A stretch of DNA of 64,000 nucleotides from Lentzea fradiae (GCF_900100955.1 NZ_FNCC01000023.1:22162-86161); one strand, 5' to 3'. Positions 29,132 to 38,660 are shown, numbered from the stretch's first letter. Program-made: numbers and translations. Notes: generated by a model from the letters alone, not told the origin.

Positions 29132-32026
29132 ATGAGCGCCGAACACGACCCGAACGGACCAGTCCGACCTCACGGAGCGCACTCCATGGCCGACGAAGCG
29201 AGCCGATGCCAGTCCGGAACCACTCTCGTCGGCCGCACCGCCGAGCTGACGCGGATCTCGGAGGCCCTCGCGGCGGCGAGTGCGGGCACGCCGTCGGCGT
29301 TGCTGCTGGCGGGTCCGACCGGGATCGGGAAGACCACGCTGCTGAAGGCGGCCTGCGGGGCAGCACGGGAACGCGGGTTCCTGATCGGACGCGCCGCGGC
29401 CTCCCCGATGGAGCGCGAGATGCCGTTCGCCGTGGTCCAGCAGTTGTTCGAGCACCTGAGCGAGCGGTTGCCGCCCGACGACGCCGACCAGGTCGCCAAG
29501 CACGGCCGCGACGTCATCGGCGGTACCCTCGGGGAAGCGCAGACCGACTTCGGCGACCTGCACGTGCACCGGGCGATCCGGGGCGTCTACCGCGTGGCGG
29601 CCGAGCTCACGCGGCACGGACCGCTGTGCCTCGTGATCGACGACGTCCAGTGGGTCGACGTGCCGTCGCTGCGCTGGCTCAACTACTTCCTGCACCGGAT
29701 GACCGATCTCCCGGTCGTGGTGCTGGTCACCCGCACCTCCGGCCTGCGCGCCACGGATCCGCTGCTGGTCGCGGAGCTCAGGATGAACGGGGAACGGCTG
29801 GAGCTACCGGGGATCTCGGCCGAGGACGTGGTCGCTCTCACCGAACAGGTGCTCGGGCAGCCGCCCGACGAGGTGTTCGTCACGGCGCTGCTCACCGCCA
29901 CCGGGGGCAATCCGCTGGTGGTGCGCCAACTCCTGACCTCGATGCGGGGCCAGTCGGTGCCTCCGGACCGCACCGGCGTGCACCACCTCGGCAAGTGGGG
30001 GCCCGAGGTGCTGGGCGAGTCGGTGCTCGCCCGGCTCAACCGCCAGTCCCCCGGCCTCGTCAGGACCGCGACGGCGATCGCGGTCGTCGAACCGGCCGAC
30101 GCCGACCTCCTGGCCGCGATCACCGGCGTGGACCTGGCCACGATCCGCAGTCACGTGCGAGAGCTCAGGGGCATGGGCGTGCTCGCCCCCGCCGACAAGC
30201 TCGCGTTCGCCCACTCGGTCATCAAGAACGCCGTCGAGAACGCGACCTGCGAGGAGGAGAAGCAGCGGTTGCACGCCACGACCGCGCGTCTGCTGCACGG
30301 CAGCGGTGCGTCCAGCGTCATGGTGGCGCGCCACGCGCAGCGGTCGGCCGCGCCTCTCGGGCGGTGGGCGGCCGAGTCGCTGCAACGCTCCGCCAACGCC
30401 CTGATCGCCGAGGGCGACCCCCGGAGCGCGGCCAAGTTCCTGCGCAGGGCACTCCAGGAGGAGGTCACCCCGGACCTGCGCCGTGATCTCCTGCTGCGCC
30501 TGGGGCTCGCCGAGACCTACTTCGCTCCGCGGGACGCGGTGGGCCACCTCGAGGAAGCCATGAGGGAGCTCGAGGACCCCGAGCAGATCCTCTCGGCGGC
30601 TTATCTGCTCGCCCAGGTGTTCTACGTCGAAGGCGAGTACGACAGGGCGAGCAAGATGCTGCGCCGGACCATGGACGAGATCAAGCCGAAGATCCCCTCA
30701 GCGGTCGACGTGCTGCGCTTGGTGCACCAGCTCACCGTGCCGGCGCCCAGGACCGCGCAGGAGCGGGTGGACCTCCGTCAGATCGACAGGGAGGACTGGA
30801 CAGGGGACGACGCGAGGAGCCGGTTGATCGCGGCGATGATCGCGGAGTCGGCGAGCAGCGCGGGGACCGAGCTGTCGCTGGGCCGGGACGCGGCTCTCGC
30901 CGCGTTGTCCCGCGGCCCGGCCGAGCTCCTGGGCCACCCGCAACGACTTCTCGCCTCGCTCAACGCCCTCATCCGCGCGGACGAGCTGGACCTCGCGCTG
31001 CGGTACTGCGACGAGACCCTGCTCGAGGCCCAGCGCGAAGGACTGGTCCTGCTCGAACTGTTCGGGCACACGCTCCGCTCCCGCACGCACTACCACCGCG
31101 GCGCGGCCGTCGAGGCGGCAGCGGACTCCAAGCTCGCGCTGTCCGCGGCACGCAGCGCGGCGCTGCCGGCTGACCACTTCGGGTGCATCTACGCCGCCGA
31201 CGCGCACGTCCGCGCTCTGCTTCTCCTCGGGGACGTCGACACCGCGCGCGAAGTCCTGGAACCGTACGGCTTGTCCGCTCCGATGCCACGGACCTGGCAG
31301 CACACGGCGCTTCTGCACGCACGCGGCGCCGTGCGGATGGAACTCGGTGATCCCGTAGGAGCGTTGGCGGACCAGCTCGAATGCGGTGGACGGTTCAAGT
31401 CGTGGGGCTTGGGGAGCCCGGCGGTCCGTCCTTGGCGTTCGCACGCGGCACGCGCGATGTTCCGCCTCGGCCGGCGGCAGCAGGCTCTCGAGCTCGCGCT
31501 GCAGGAACTGGAGCTCGCCCGTGAATGGGGCGCACCGACCGCCGCCGGTCTCGCGCTGCTGACCGTGGCGAGCGTGAGCGGCGGCAACGCGGGACCGTGG
31601 CTGCGGGAGGCGGAGTCGCTGCTCAGGGATTCGCCGGCGCGGTTGCTGTACGCGCAGGTGATGGTCGAAATCGCCGCGATGGAAGAGAAATCGGGACGTG
31701 CCGCGACCGCGCAGTCTCATCTGGCCGAGGCGCGGAAGATCGGCGAGCAGCGCAACGTCCTCCTCGCACCCCGGCGCGCCACGGCTCCGGTGATGCCCGA
31801 GGTCGTTCCCGCCGGTCCCCGGATGACCCCGCAGACCCTCACCCCGCACGAGTACCGGGTGGCCAGACTGGTGCTGGAGGGCAACTCCAACAACGAGATC
31901 GCGCAGAGGCTGAGCGTGTCGCGGCGCACGATCGAGTTCCACCTCACGAGCATCTACCGCAAGCTCGGCCTGCGTCGCAGGACCCAGTTGTCGGCCGCTC
32001 TCGCGGGGCTGGAACCGAAGACGTGA
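29132..32026 (+). CDS. LAL-type (large ATP-binding LuxR) pathway regulator
   Basis: A 964-aa protein. An N-terminal AAA-like ATPase has Walker A GPTGIGKTT (about residue 65) and Walker B CLVIDDVQWVD. A long TPR-like helical region follows. The C-terminal LuxR helix-turn-helix reads LTPHEYRVARLVLEGNSNNE then SVSRRTIEFHLTSIYRKLG. This architecture is the usual pathway-specific activator of actinomycete type I PKS clusters. The start may be ATG 29132 or ATG 29186, the latter behind ACGGAG. It stands at the point where the two arms of the cluster diverge, which supports a role as cluster activator. The candidate operator is CTGTGGAnnnCCRCAG. Confidence 0.92.
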   Translation: MSAEHDPNGPVRPHGAHSMADEASRCQSGTTLVGRTAELTRISEALAAASAGTPSALLLAGPTGIGKTTLLKAACGAARERGFLIGRAAASPMEREMPFAVVQQLFEHLSERLPPDDADQVAKHGRDVIGGTLGEAQTDFGDLHVHRAIRGVYRVAAELTRHGPLCLVIDDVQWVDVPSLRWLNYFLHRMTDLPVVVLVTRTSGLRATDPLLVAELRMNGERLELPGISAEDVVALTEQVLGQPPDEVFVTALLTATGGNPLVVRQLLTSMRGQSVPPDRTGVHHLGKWGPEVLGESVLARLNRQSPGLVRTATAIAVVEPADADLLAAITGVDLATIRSHVRELRGMGVLAPADKLAFAHSVIKNAVENATCEEEKQRLHATTARLLHGSGASSVMVARHAQRSAAPLGRWAAESLQRSANALIAEGDPRSAAKFLRRALQEEVTPDLRRDLLLRLGLAETYFAPRDAVGHLEEAMRELEDPEQILSAAYLLAQVFYVEGEYDRASKMLRRTMDEIKPKIPSAVDVLRLVHQLTVPAPRTAQERVDLRQIDREDWTGDDARSRLIAAMIAESASSAGTELSLGRDAALAALSRGPAELLGHPQRLLASLNALIRADELDLALRYCDETLLEAQREGLVLLELFGHTLRSRTHYHRGAAVEAAADSKLALSAARSAALPADHFGCIYAADAHVRALLLLGDVDTAREVLEPYGLSAPMPRTWQHTALLHARGAVRMELGDPVGALADQLECGGRFKSWGLGSPAVRPWRSHAARAMFRLGRRQQALELALQELELAREWGAPTAAGLALLTVASVSGGNAGPWLREAESLLRDSPARLLYAQVMVEIAAMEEKSGRAATAQSHLAEARKIGEQRNVLLAPRRATAPVMPEVVPAGPRMTPQTLTPHEYRVARLVLEGNSNNEIAQRLSVSRRTIEFHLTSIYRKLGLRRRTQLSAALAGLEPKT

Positions 32027-32152
32027 CGTGAATTCCGGGTCGTGAGGCCGACGCTGCGGTTCTCCACAGTGTCCGGTCACGTCTCCTCCCGCACAGTGGT
32101 CGTCGCCGCCCTCGCGGCGCACCGGAATCCACTCACCGCAGGAGGAACCGCC

Positions 32153-32389
32153 TTGCCCAGCGTGTACGAGACCATCACCGAGATCCTCACGACCAAGTTC
32201 GCCGTCCCGGCACAGGCGATCGCGGAGGACACGGCGCTCGAGGACGTGCTCACCGACTCGCTCGACGTGGTCGAGTTCGGTGTCGTCGTCGGTGAGCACT
32301 ACAACGTCCTGATCTCCGACGAGGAGCTCGAGACGGTCACCACGATCGCCGACGTGGCCGCGCTGATGGGCAGCAAGGTCGCCGCATGA
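32153..32389 (+). CDS. Discrete acyl carrier protein, copy 3 (divergent)
   Basis: A 78-aa ACP with attachment Ser36 in VLTDSLDVVEF. It starts with TTG at 32153, seven bases behind a perfect AGGAGG; the ATG at 32042 lacks a ribosome site and the extra residues look non-coding. It is unlike the two duplicated ACPs, so it probably serves the second FabF enzyme, whose ATG overlaps its stop (ATGA). The tight coupling suggests equimolar ACP and KS2. Confidence 0.9.
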   Translation: MPSVYETITEILTTKFAVPAQAIAEDTALEDVLTDSLDVVEFGVVVGEHYNVLISDEELETVTTIADVAALMGSKVAA

Positions 32390-33606
32390 CCGCCCGTTCC
32401 GGCATCGTCATCACCGGCAGGGGGATGGTGACACCGGCCGGTTCCGGTGTCGACGAGAACTGGAAGCGCGTCAGCGCCGGGGAACCCACCGCCGTGCTGG
32501 GCCCCGACCTCGGGGTGCTCGGCACCCAGGTCGTCTGTCCTGTCACGGATTTCGACGCGAGCCTGCACCTCGGGCCGGGGGCGCGCCGCCTCGACCGCTA
32601 CAGCCAGCTCTGTGCCGTCGCCGCGGACGAGGCCGTCGCGGACGCGGGGCTGCGAACCGGCGAGTGGGACGGTGCGCGCGTCGCGATCGTGCTGGGCGTG
32701 TCCGTCGGCGGTGTGGAAACGCTGACAGCGCAACACGTCGCCCTGCTCGAACGCGGACCGGCCGCGATCTCCCCGCTCACCATGCCGATGTCGCTGGTCA
32801 ACATGGTCGCGGGGCAGCTCGCCATCAGGCTGTCGGCCACCGGTCCCAACCTGACCGTGTCGACCGCCTGCGCGTCCGGTGCGACCGCGATCGGAACGGC
32901 CATGCAGCTGCTGCGGGCGAACGCCTGCGACATCGCCATCGCCGGCGCGTCCGACGCTTCGCTCGTGCCGCTGGTGCTCTCGGCCTTCGCCAGGATGGGC
33001 GCTCTCACCAAGCGTTCCGCCGATCCCGCGCGCGCCTCCCGCCCGTTCGACCGCGACCGGGACGGGTTCGTGGCCGCGGAAGGCGCGGCCATCGTCGTCC
33101 TGGAACGCGAAGACGACGCCCGTGCCCGCGGTGCCTCCGTCCGCGGCAGGATCCTCGGCTACGGCGCGACTTCGGACGCCCACCACGTCACCAGCCCCCA
33201 TCCGGAGGGAACCGGGGCACGAGCGGCGATGACGGCCGCTCTCGCCGACGCCGGGCTCAGCGCCGCCGATGTCGGCCACCTCAACGCGCACGGCACGTCC
33301 ACCAGGCTCAACGACCAGGCGGAGGCGAAAGCGGTGCGCGCGGTGCTCGGGGACCAGGTCCCCGTCGCGTCCACCAAGGGCGTCACCGGCCACCTCCTGG
33401 CCGCCGCCGGGGCCGCCGAGACCGTGTACGCCTCGCTCAGCATCGAGCACGGGCTGGTGCCCCCCACCGCCAACCTCGACACCGTGGACCCCGAGATCGG
33501 CCTGAACCTCGCCGCGGTGCCGAGGAGGCAGTCGATCCAGGTCGCGATGAGCACCTCGTTCGGCTTCGGCGGCCAGAACGCCGCCCTGCTGATCGGCGCA
33601 CCCTGA
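32386..33606 (+). CDS. FabF-type beta-ketoacyl-ACP synthase, discrete KS 2
   Basis: A 406-aa KAS II with Cys162 in STACASGATA, His in LNAHGTSTRLND and Lys/His in STKGVTGHLLAAAGA, so again a complete catalytic set. It is a paralogue of the KS at 26323 but encoded in the opposite arm with its own ACP. Its ATG overlaps the ACP stop. With two active KS enzymes and no chain-length factor, the discrete part of the cluster differs from both aromatic and highly reducing type II systems, which use a KS/CLF pair. The two may perform successive condensations or act on different ACPs. Confidence 0.93.
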   Translation: MTARSGIVITGRGMVTPAGSGVDENWKRVSAGEPTAVLGPDLGVLGTQVVCPVTDFDASLHLGPGARRLDRYSQLCAVAADEAVADAGLRTGEWDGARVAIVLGVSVGGVETLTAQHVALLERGPAAISPLTMPMSLVNMVAGQLAIRLSATGPNLTVSTACASGATAIGTAMQLLRANACDIAIAGASDASLVPLVLSAFARMGALTKRSADPARASRPFDRDRDGFVAAEGAAIVVLEREDDARARGASVRGRILGYGATSDAHHVTSPHPEGTGARAAMTAALADAGLSAADVGHLNAHGTSTRLNDQAEAKAVRAVLGDQVPVASTKGVTGHLLAAAGAAETVYASLSIEHGLVPPTANLDTVDPEIGLNLAAVPRRQSIQVAMSTSFGFGGQNAALLIGAP

Positions 33607-33638
33607 TCTTCTCCCCCACGACTTCCAGGAGTACGCGA

Positions 33639-35456
33639 GTGGTTCCGCACGAGACCAGCCCAGCGACGTCCGAGCTGCGCGACCTGTTGAGGTACGGCAC
33701 CGACGACCAGCACGACAGGTTCGCCAAGCTCTTCTCCGCGGAGGTGTTCGACCACGTCGAGGGTCGCTCTCCCGCCGAGAACGCGGCACTCGCCTACCGG
33801 CGCCTGCGGCACGTCAACGCCGAGCTCGGTCCGGCAGCCGAGCTCGTCACCGGTGACCTCGAACGCTTCCTCGTGCTGCACGAGTGGGCGGGCGTGCTCG
33901 ACCCGACTCTCGTGTCGGTGCTCACCATCCACTACAACCTCTGTCTCGGCGCGATCCTCGAGCTGGGCGGCGGCGAACGGCCGGAGCTCGCCGCGGTCGT
34001 CGGCGAACTGTCCCGGATGGACTCGGTCGGCGTGTTCCTCGCCACCGAGCTGGGCTACGGCAACAACGTCGCGGAGATGCGCACGCGGGCGGTGTACGAC
34101 CGTGCCACCGACGAGTTCGTGCTCACCACTCCGAGCCACGAGGCGCGCAAGTTCATGCCGAACACCGGCCTCGACGGCGTACCGAAGATCGCCGTGGTCC
34201 TGGCCAGGCTGGAGCTCGACGGCCAGGACGAGGGTGTCTTCCCCTTCGTGGTGCGGATCCGGGACGAGAACGGTCCCCTGCCCGGCGTGGACATCCAGTC
34301 CCTGGGCGACAAACCGGGCCTGGCGCTCGACAACGCCGTCACCACCTTCCGCGGCGTGCGGGTGCCCCGCGCACTGCTGCTCGACGCCCAGGAGCCGGTG
34401 ATCGGCCAGGACGGTGCGCGGACAGGTGCGGCGAAGTCGTTGCGCCGCAGGTTCAACCGCGCGATGACGCGGGTGCAGACGGGCAAGCTGTGTCTGACCT
34501 CGGCCACCGCCGCGGCCGCTCGCGCGAGCCTGTTCATCGCGGTGCGGCACGCGTTCGCCCGGCACGTCACCGTGTCCGGTGGCCGCTCGGTCCCGGTGAT
34601 GACGTTCCGCACCCACCAGGCCCAGCTCCTCGACGCGCTGGCCCGCACGTGCGCAGTCAGCGTGCTGCTCAACAGCACGAGGAGGCAGGCGGCAGAGGGC
34701 CCATTCGCCTCCGTCGGGGTCAAGCGCGCGCTCGCGATCACCAAGGCGCTCGTCACCTGGACGGCGCAGGACGTGGTGACCACCTGCATCGAGCGCTGCG
34801 GTGCGCGCGGCATGTTCACCCACAACCGGATCTCGCCCCACGTCGCACTCGTCCAGGGTTCGGTCACGGCAGAGGGCGACAACCAGGTCGTCCTGCTCGA
34901 CGCCGCGAACGAGATGCTGCTCGGCCGTGACTACACGCCGCCTCCCGCGGTGACGGGGGACGGTTCGATCGACGACCCCGAGCACCTGCTGCGGCTCTTC
35001 TCACACCGCGAGCGGCGGATCTTCGAGAAGGCCAGGGCCGCCCGCGGCGACGGTGCCGACCCGTTCGAGCGAGCCAACTCCGCCGCGCTGCTCTCGGCGG
35101 AGCTCGGCAGGGTGCACGGCGTCCGGCGCACACTCGAGGAGTTCCACGCCGTCTCACTCCGAGCCACCTCGCCCGAGGCCCGGACGGTCCTCACCGCCCT
35201 GCTGCTGAGGTTCGGGCTCGCGGAGCTGGGCAGGGACGCGGCGTGGCACCTGGAAGAAGGCAGCCTGACGTCCGCCCAGACGCGGGGCATCCCGGCCGCC
35301 ATCACCCGGCTCGACGCGCTGCTGGTCCCGGAGGCGGAAACCGTGGTGGCGGCCTTCGGGTTCACCAACGAGGTTCTGCGCGCGCCCATCGCCGAGAACG
35401 ACTACGTGCGGGCCTACGCGGAGCTGCTGCCGGTGCCCGGCCTGCCACTGATCTGA
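33639..35456 (+). CDS. Acyl-CoA oxidase/dehydrogenase-like flavoprotein
   Basis: A 605-aa member of the acyl-CoA oxidase branch. It has the flavin-binding middle region (DSVGVFLATELGYGNN), FRGVRVPRALLLDA, and a late AEGDNQVVLLDAANEML, where the Glu aligns with the catalytic base of acyl-CoA oxidases. It starts at GTG 33639 behind CCAGGAG; longer upstream frames overlap KS2 and are not real. These enzymes place a 2,3-double bond in acyl-CoA or acyl-ACP using FAD, with oxygen as acceptor in oxidases. Here it may desaturate a polyketide intermediate or the alpha-beta bond of a precursor. It is part of the rightward operon ACP-KS2-flavoprotein-carboxylase. Confidence 0.85.
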   Translation: MVPHETSPATSELRDLLRYGTDDQHDRFAKLFSAEVFDHVEGRSPAENAALAYRRLRHVNAELGPAAELVTGDLERFLVLHEWAGVLDPTLVSVLTIHYNLCLGAILELGGGERPELAAVVGELSRMDSVGVFLATELGYGNNVAEMRTRAVYDRATDEFVLTTPSHEARKFMPNTGLDGVPKIAVVLARLELDGQDEGVFPFVVRIRDENGPLPGVDIQSLGDKPGLALDNAVTTFRGVRVPRALLLDAQEPVIGQDGARTGAAKSLRRRFNRAMTRVQTGKLCLTSATAAAARASLFIAVRHAFARHVTVSGGRSVPVMTFRTHQAQLLDALARTCAVSVLLNSTRRQAAEGPFASVGVKRALAITKALVTWTAQDVVTTCIERCGARGMFTHNRISPHVALVQGSVTAEGDNQVVLLDAANEMLLGRDYTPPPAVTGDGSIDDPEHLLRLFSHRERRIFEKARAARGDGADPFERANSAALLSAELGRVHGVRRTLEEFHAVSLRATSPEARTVLTALLLRFGLAELGRDAAWHLEEGSLTSAQTRGIPAAITRLDALLVPEAETVVAAFGFTNEVLRAPIAENDYVRAYAELLPVPGLPLI

Positions 35457-35486
35457 GCGAACAGCCTTTGAAGACAGGGGAACCCC

Positions 35487-36941
35487 GTGGCGACGACCGA
35501 CACCCGCACCACCCCCACGCCGACGAAGCCGACTGCCAGAGAGAGCCTCGACGCGCTCGTGGACGCCGGCAGCCTCCTCGAGTTCGGCGCGGACGCCCGG
35601 CACCAGTGCACCGCTTTCGGCATGCAGGCGAAACGGCCGGCGGGTGACGCCGTGGTCACCGGCACCGCCGAGATCGACGCCCGGCCCGCCGCGGTGTTCG
35701 CCCAGGACGTCTCGGTCCTGGGCGGCACCCTCGGCGCCACGCACGCGCAGAAGATCGCCCAGGTGCTGGACCAGGCCGAACGGGCGTGCTGCCCGGTCGT
35801 GGGCGTCCTCGACTCCGGCGGCGCGCGAATCCAGGAAGGGGTCTCGGCCCTCGACGGGTACGCCTCGATCTTCCGCCGCAACGTGGCCCTGTCCGGCCGG
35901 GTGCCGCAGATCAGCGTCATCCTCGGGGCCTGCGCGGGCGGCGCGGCGTACTCCCCCGCGCTGACGGACCTGATCGTGATGGACCGCCGCGCCCACATGT
36001 TCCTCACCGGCCCGAAGGTCGTGCGGAGCGTGACCGGCGAGGAAGTCACCGCGGAAGAGCTTGGCGGCGCGGGCGTCCACTCGACGACGTCCGGCCTCGC
36101 GCACCTCGTGGCCGAACGTCCGGAGGACGCGTTCGGCCTCGTGCGCAAGGTGCTCTCTTACCTGCCGAGCTCCTGCTGGGACGCCCCCCCGCTGCACCTC
36201 GCACGCACCCCGGAGCTGACACCGGAGGTGCCGGCCGAGCAACGCCGGACCTACGACGTGCGGCGGGTCGTCCGCGGTCTGGTCGACGCGGACAGCTTCC
36301 TCGAGCTCCAGCAGCACCACGCCACCAACATCGTCATCGGCTTCGCACGTCTCGACGGGATGCCGGTGGGTGTGGTCGCGAACCAGCCCTGCTCACTCGC
36401 GGGCACGCTCGACGCACGAGCAGCCGAGAAGGGCGCGCGTTTCGTCCGGATGTGCGACGCTTTCGGTCTTCCGCTCGTCACCCTCGTCGACACGCCGGGC
36501 TTCATGCCCGGTCGTGCGCAGGAGACCGAGGGCGTGATCCGGCGTGGTGCCAAACTGTTGTACGCCTTCGCCGAGGCGACCGTCCCGCGAGTGACCGTGA
36601 TCCTGCGCAAGGCGTACGGCGGCGCCTACATCGTGATGAACTCCAAGCAGATCGGTGCCGACCGCGTCTTCGCCTGGCCCACCGCGGAAATCGGCGTCAT
36701 GGGGGCGGAAGGCGCGGTGGAGGTCGTGTTCCGGCGTGAGCTGGCCGCGGATCCCGGACGGCGTCAGGAACTGCTGGACAACTACCGCGCGGAGGCGCTC
36801 TCGCCATCGCTGGCGACGTCCCGGCAGGCGGTCGACGCGTTGGTCAGCCCCGCCGAGACCCGCGACGCGATCATCCGGACGTTCCGCCCGCTGGTACGCG
36901 CCTGCCGGCCACGTCACCGGCACGACAACATGCCGCAGTGA
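35487..36941 (+). CDS. Acyl-CoA carboxylase carboxyltransferase (beta) subunit
   Basis: A 484-aa biotin-dependent carboxyltransferase. Two crotonase-like halves are visible: VLDSGGARIQEGVSAL with GACAGGAAYSPAL in the first, and VDTPGFMPGRAQE with RKAYGGAYIVM in the second, the typical oxyanion-hole glycines. Acetyl- or propionyl-CoA carboxylases of this type make malonyl- or (2S)-methylmalonyl-CoA. Both are needed by the PKS: methylmalonyl for the KSQ module, malonyl for the extensions. The biotinylated alpha subunit is not in the window and must come from elsewhere. GTG 35487 follows AGGGGAAC. It is the last gene of the rightward arm. Confidence 0.9.
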   Translation: MATTDTRTTPTPTKPTARESLDALVDAGSLLEFGADARHQCTAFGMQAKRPAGDAVVTGTAEIDARPAAVFAQDVSVLGGTLGATHAQKIAQVLDQAERACCPVVGVLDSGGARIQEGVSALDGYASIFRRNVALSGRVPQISVILGACAGGAAYSPALTDLIVMDRRAHMFLTGPKVVRSVTGEEVTAEELGGAGVHSTTSGLAHLVAERPEDAFGLVRKVLSYLPSSCWDAPPLHLARTPELTPEVPAEQRRTYDVRRVVRGLVDADSFLELQQHHATNIVIGFARLDGMPVGVVANQPCSLAGTLDARAAEKGARFVRMCDAFGLPLVTLVDTPGFMPGRAQETEGVIRRGAKLLYAFAEATVPRVTVILRKAYGGAYIVMNSKQIGADRVFAWPTAEIGVMGAEGAVEVVFRRELAADPGRRQELLDNYRAEALSPSLATSRQAVDALVSPAETRDAIIRTFRPLVRACRPRHRHDNMPQ

Positions 36942-37028
36942 CGTCGGCTCCGGCACCACACCGAACCGTTTGAGCTCCGGTGCCGCACACGCGTCGCGTT
37001 CGGTGTTCACGGCCAGGTGACCCACCGG

Positions 37029-37063
37029 CCGTGGTGGTCCGTCCGGCGGACGGACCACCACGG
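37029..37063. terminator. Bidirectional hairpin terminator
   Basis: A perfect 15-bp stem (CCGTGGTGGTCCGTC and its complement) with a 5-nt loop lies between the carboxylase gene and the convergent AhpD-like gene. It probably ends both transcripts and marks the right edge of the rightward polyketide operon. Confidence 0.75.
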
Positions 37064-37086
37064 CACGGCGAAGTGGCGCGCTCCGG

Positions 37087-37659
37087 TCATCCGGAGAGCA
37101 GCCAGGGGTCGATCGGCGTCCGCAGGGTGTTCAGCAACAGGGCCAGCTTCTGGTACTCGCCGACGAGGACGACGAACTCGATCAGCTCCGAGTCCGAGTA
37201 ACGGGCGGACAACCGCTCCCACGTGTCGTCCGCCATGTCCGACCCGGCGAGCATCTGGTCGACCGCGGTGAGCAGGGTCCGCTCGTGCTCGTCCCACCGG
37301 TCGTCCGGCTGGGCCAGTGCCACGCGGGCGATCTCGTCGTCGGTGACGCCCGCCTCGCGGGCCGCGGGACAGTGCTGGGCCCACTCGTAGGGGCAGGGCA
37401 CGCGTGCCGCGACGCGCAACAGCGCGAGCTCGCGATCCCGGGCCGGCAGGGAACCGTTGGCCAGGTGGCGCACCTGGGGGACGAGGACGCGGTAGAGATC
37501 GGGGTTGCGCACCAGCGTCGTCAGCGCGTTGAGCGGCGGATGCTCACCCTGGTGGCGCAGAACCGCACCACCGCCGGTGTGCACGCCCAGCAACGCCGCG
37601 GCTTCTCCCACCTGCTCCTCGGTCGAGAGCGGCGGAATCCTGGGAACTTCGGCGGACAT
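37087..37659 (-). CDS. Carboxymuconolactone decarboxylase/AhpD-family protein
   Basis: A 190-aa all-helical protein of the CMD/AhpD family. The signature region reads RVPCPYEWAQHCPAAREAG, with EW and HC in the usual places but without a CxxC pair, so peroxidase-type redox chemistry is unlikely. Family members act as decarboxylases, lactonase-like enzymes or redox proteins. It converges on the polyketide operon and could be a tailoring enzyme or an unrelated neighbour. ATG 37659 follows GGAGGGACC. Substrate is unknown. Confidence 0.82.
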   Translation of the reverse strand: MSAEVPRIPPLSTEEQVGEAAALLGVHTGGGAVLRHQGEHPPLNALTTLVRNPDLYRVLVPQVRHLANGSLPARDRELALLRVAARVPCPYEWAQHCPAAREAGVTDDEIARVALAQPDDRWDEHERTLLTAVDQMLAGSDMADDTWERLSARYSDSELIEFVVLVGEYQKLALLLNTLRTPIDPWLLSG

Positions 37660-37800
37660 GGTCCCTCCACGACAACGGCACTGGTCAGCGACCGTTCATC
37701 GTCGTAGCGGACGAGAGACTCGGCCAAACCGCCGTTCCGCTCTTCTGAACGCCACCGCGGTGATCAGCCGCACGCCGTCTCGTAGCGGCCGGTGAGCGCT

Positions 37801-38574
37801 TCACCGGTCCAGGCGGCCGGGATTCCCCGCGTCGCCGCGACGCACCAGCCACGCCTCGGTGATGTGGGTGAACATGGCCTCCGCCGCACCAGCGGGGTCG
37901 CGGGCGGCGATGCGGTCGAAGACACGCCGGTGCCCGGCGTTCGACGCCTGGCACAGCTCGCGGCTGGTCTCACCGCGGTAGCCGGCCGTGTCGAGGACCT
38001 GCGACTGCAGCGAACGCACGACGCCGCGGGCGATGCGGTTTCCCGCCGCCAGCATGATCGCGTCGTGGAAGAGGCGGTCGTGCTCCTCGTAACCGGTGAC
38101 GTCGTCGACGAGCTCGTCCATCCGGTCCACCAGTGCTCGCAACCGGTCGACCGTGTCGTCATCCGCGGTGCGTGCGGCGACCTGCGCCATGTCGGACTCG
38201 AGCAGCCTTCGGGTCACCACGAGGTCGTCGAGGGTCGCGAGGCTCTCGTCCTCGGCGATCGCGGCGAGGAGCACCTGCGCGTCGAGCATGTTCCACTGGG
38301 CGGGCGGGTTCACGGTCGTGCCGGAGCCCTGGCGCACCGTGACCAGGCCCTTCTCCTGCAGGACCTTCACCGCCTCGCGGATCACCGTCCTGCTCACCGA
38401 GAAGGTCTCGCAGAGCACCGGCTCGGGCGGCAGGGGCATGCCGGCGGGACAGCTGTGCCGGACGATCCGCTGCACCAGTTCCTCGGTGACGGCAGCGGCG
38501 AGGCTGGCCGGTCTCCGCGTCCACAGTGGACTCGCGGGGGCGCCCGGTTCCGCCTGCCGTCCTGTCGTTGTCAT
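37801..38574 (-). CDS. GntR-family (FadR/FCD subfamily) regulator
   Basis: The protein is about 257 aa. The N-terminal winged helix (EPVLCETFSVSRTVIREAVKV then LVTVRQGSGTTV) is typical of GntR. The C-terminal FCD domain has metal-site residues in ESDMAQVAA, EEHDRLFHDAIM and NAGHRRVFDRI. Such regulators sense sugar acids or other carboxylates; galacturonate-type ligands would fit the adjacent pectin locus (inference). ATG 38574 follows CGGAGTCGAGC; the frame further upstream runs across the promoter and is not coding. It is divergent from the beta-helix protein gene, with a nested palindrome between them that is the probable operator. Confidence 0.9.
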   Translation of the reverse strand: MTTTGRQAEPGAPASPLWTRRPASLAAAVTEELVQRIVRHSCPAGMPLPPEPVLCETFSVSRTVIREAVKVLQEKGLVTVRQGSGTTVNPPAQWNMLDAQVLLAAIAEDESLATLDDLVVTRRLLESDMAQVAARTADDDTVDRLRALVDRMDELVDDVTGYEEHDRLFHDAIMLAAGNRIARGVVRSLQSQVLDTAGYRGETSRELCQASNAGHRRVFDRIAARDPAGAAEAMFTHITEAWLVRRGDAGNPGRLDR

Positions 38575-38621
38575 GCTCGACTCCGTTGGGCCGCAGCGTG
38601 GTGATCTCAACCCCGGAGTAT

Positions 38622-38660
38622 ACGTAACACCATTGACGTCACACGTCATACGAGTTACGT
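38622..38660. promoter_or_regulatory. Nested palindromic operator for the GntR regulator
   Basis: Two inverted repeats share one centre at 38641: outer arms ACGTAAC (38622-38628) and GTTACGT (38654-38660), inner arms TGACG (38634-38638) and CGTCA (38644-38648). It lies between the divergent GntR and beta-helix genes, in the only AT-richer part of this intergenic region. Confidence 0.6.

Noticed and set aside
30698..32299. Minus-strand frames opposite the LAL regulator and opposite other large genes
   Set aside because: Composition is Arg/Gly/Pro-rich without recognisable motifs, and the plus-strand gene is complete with Walker and LuxR motifs.
26323..33606. One of the two discrete FabF proteins as a chain-length factor
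   Set aside because: Both retain active-site Cys and both His residues; a CLF lacks the Cys.
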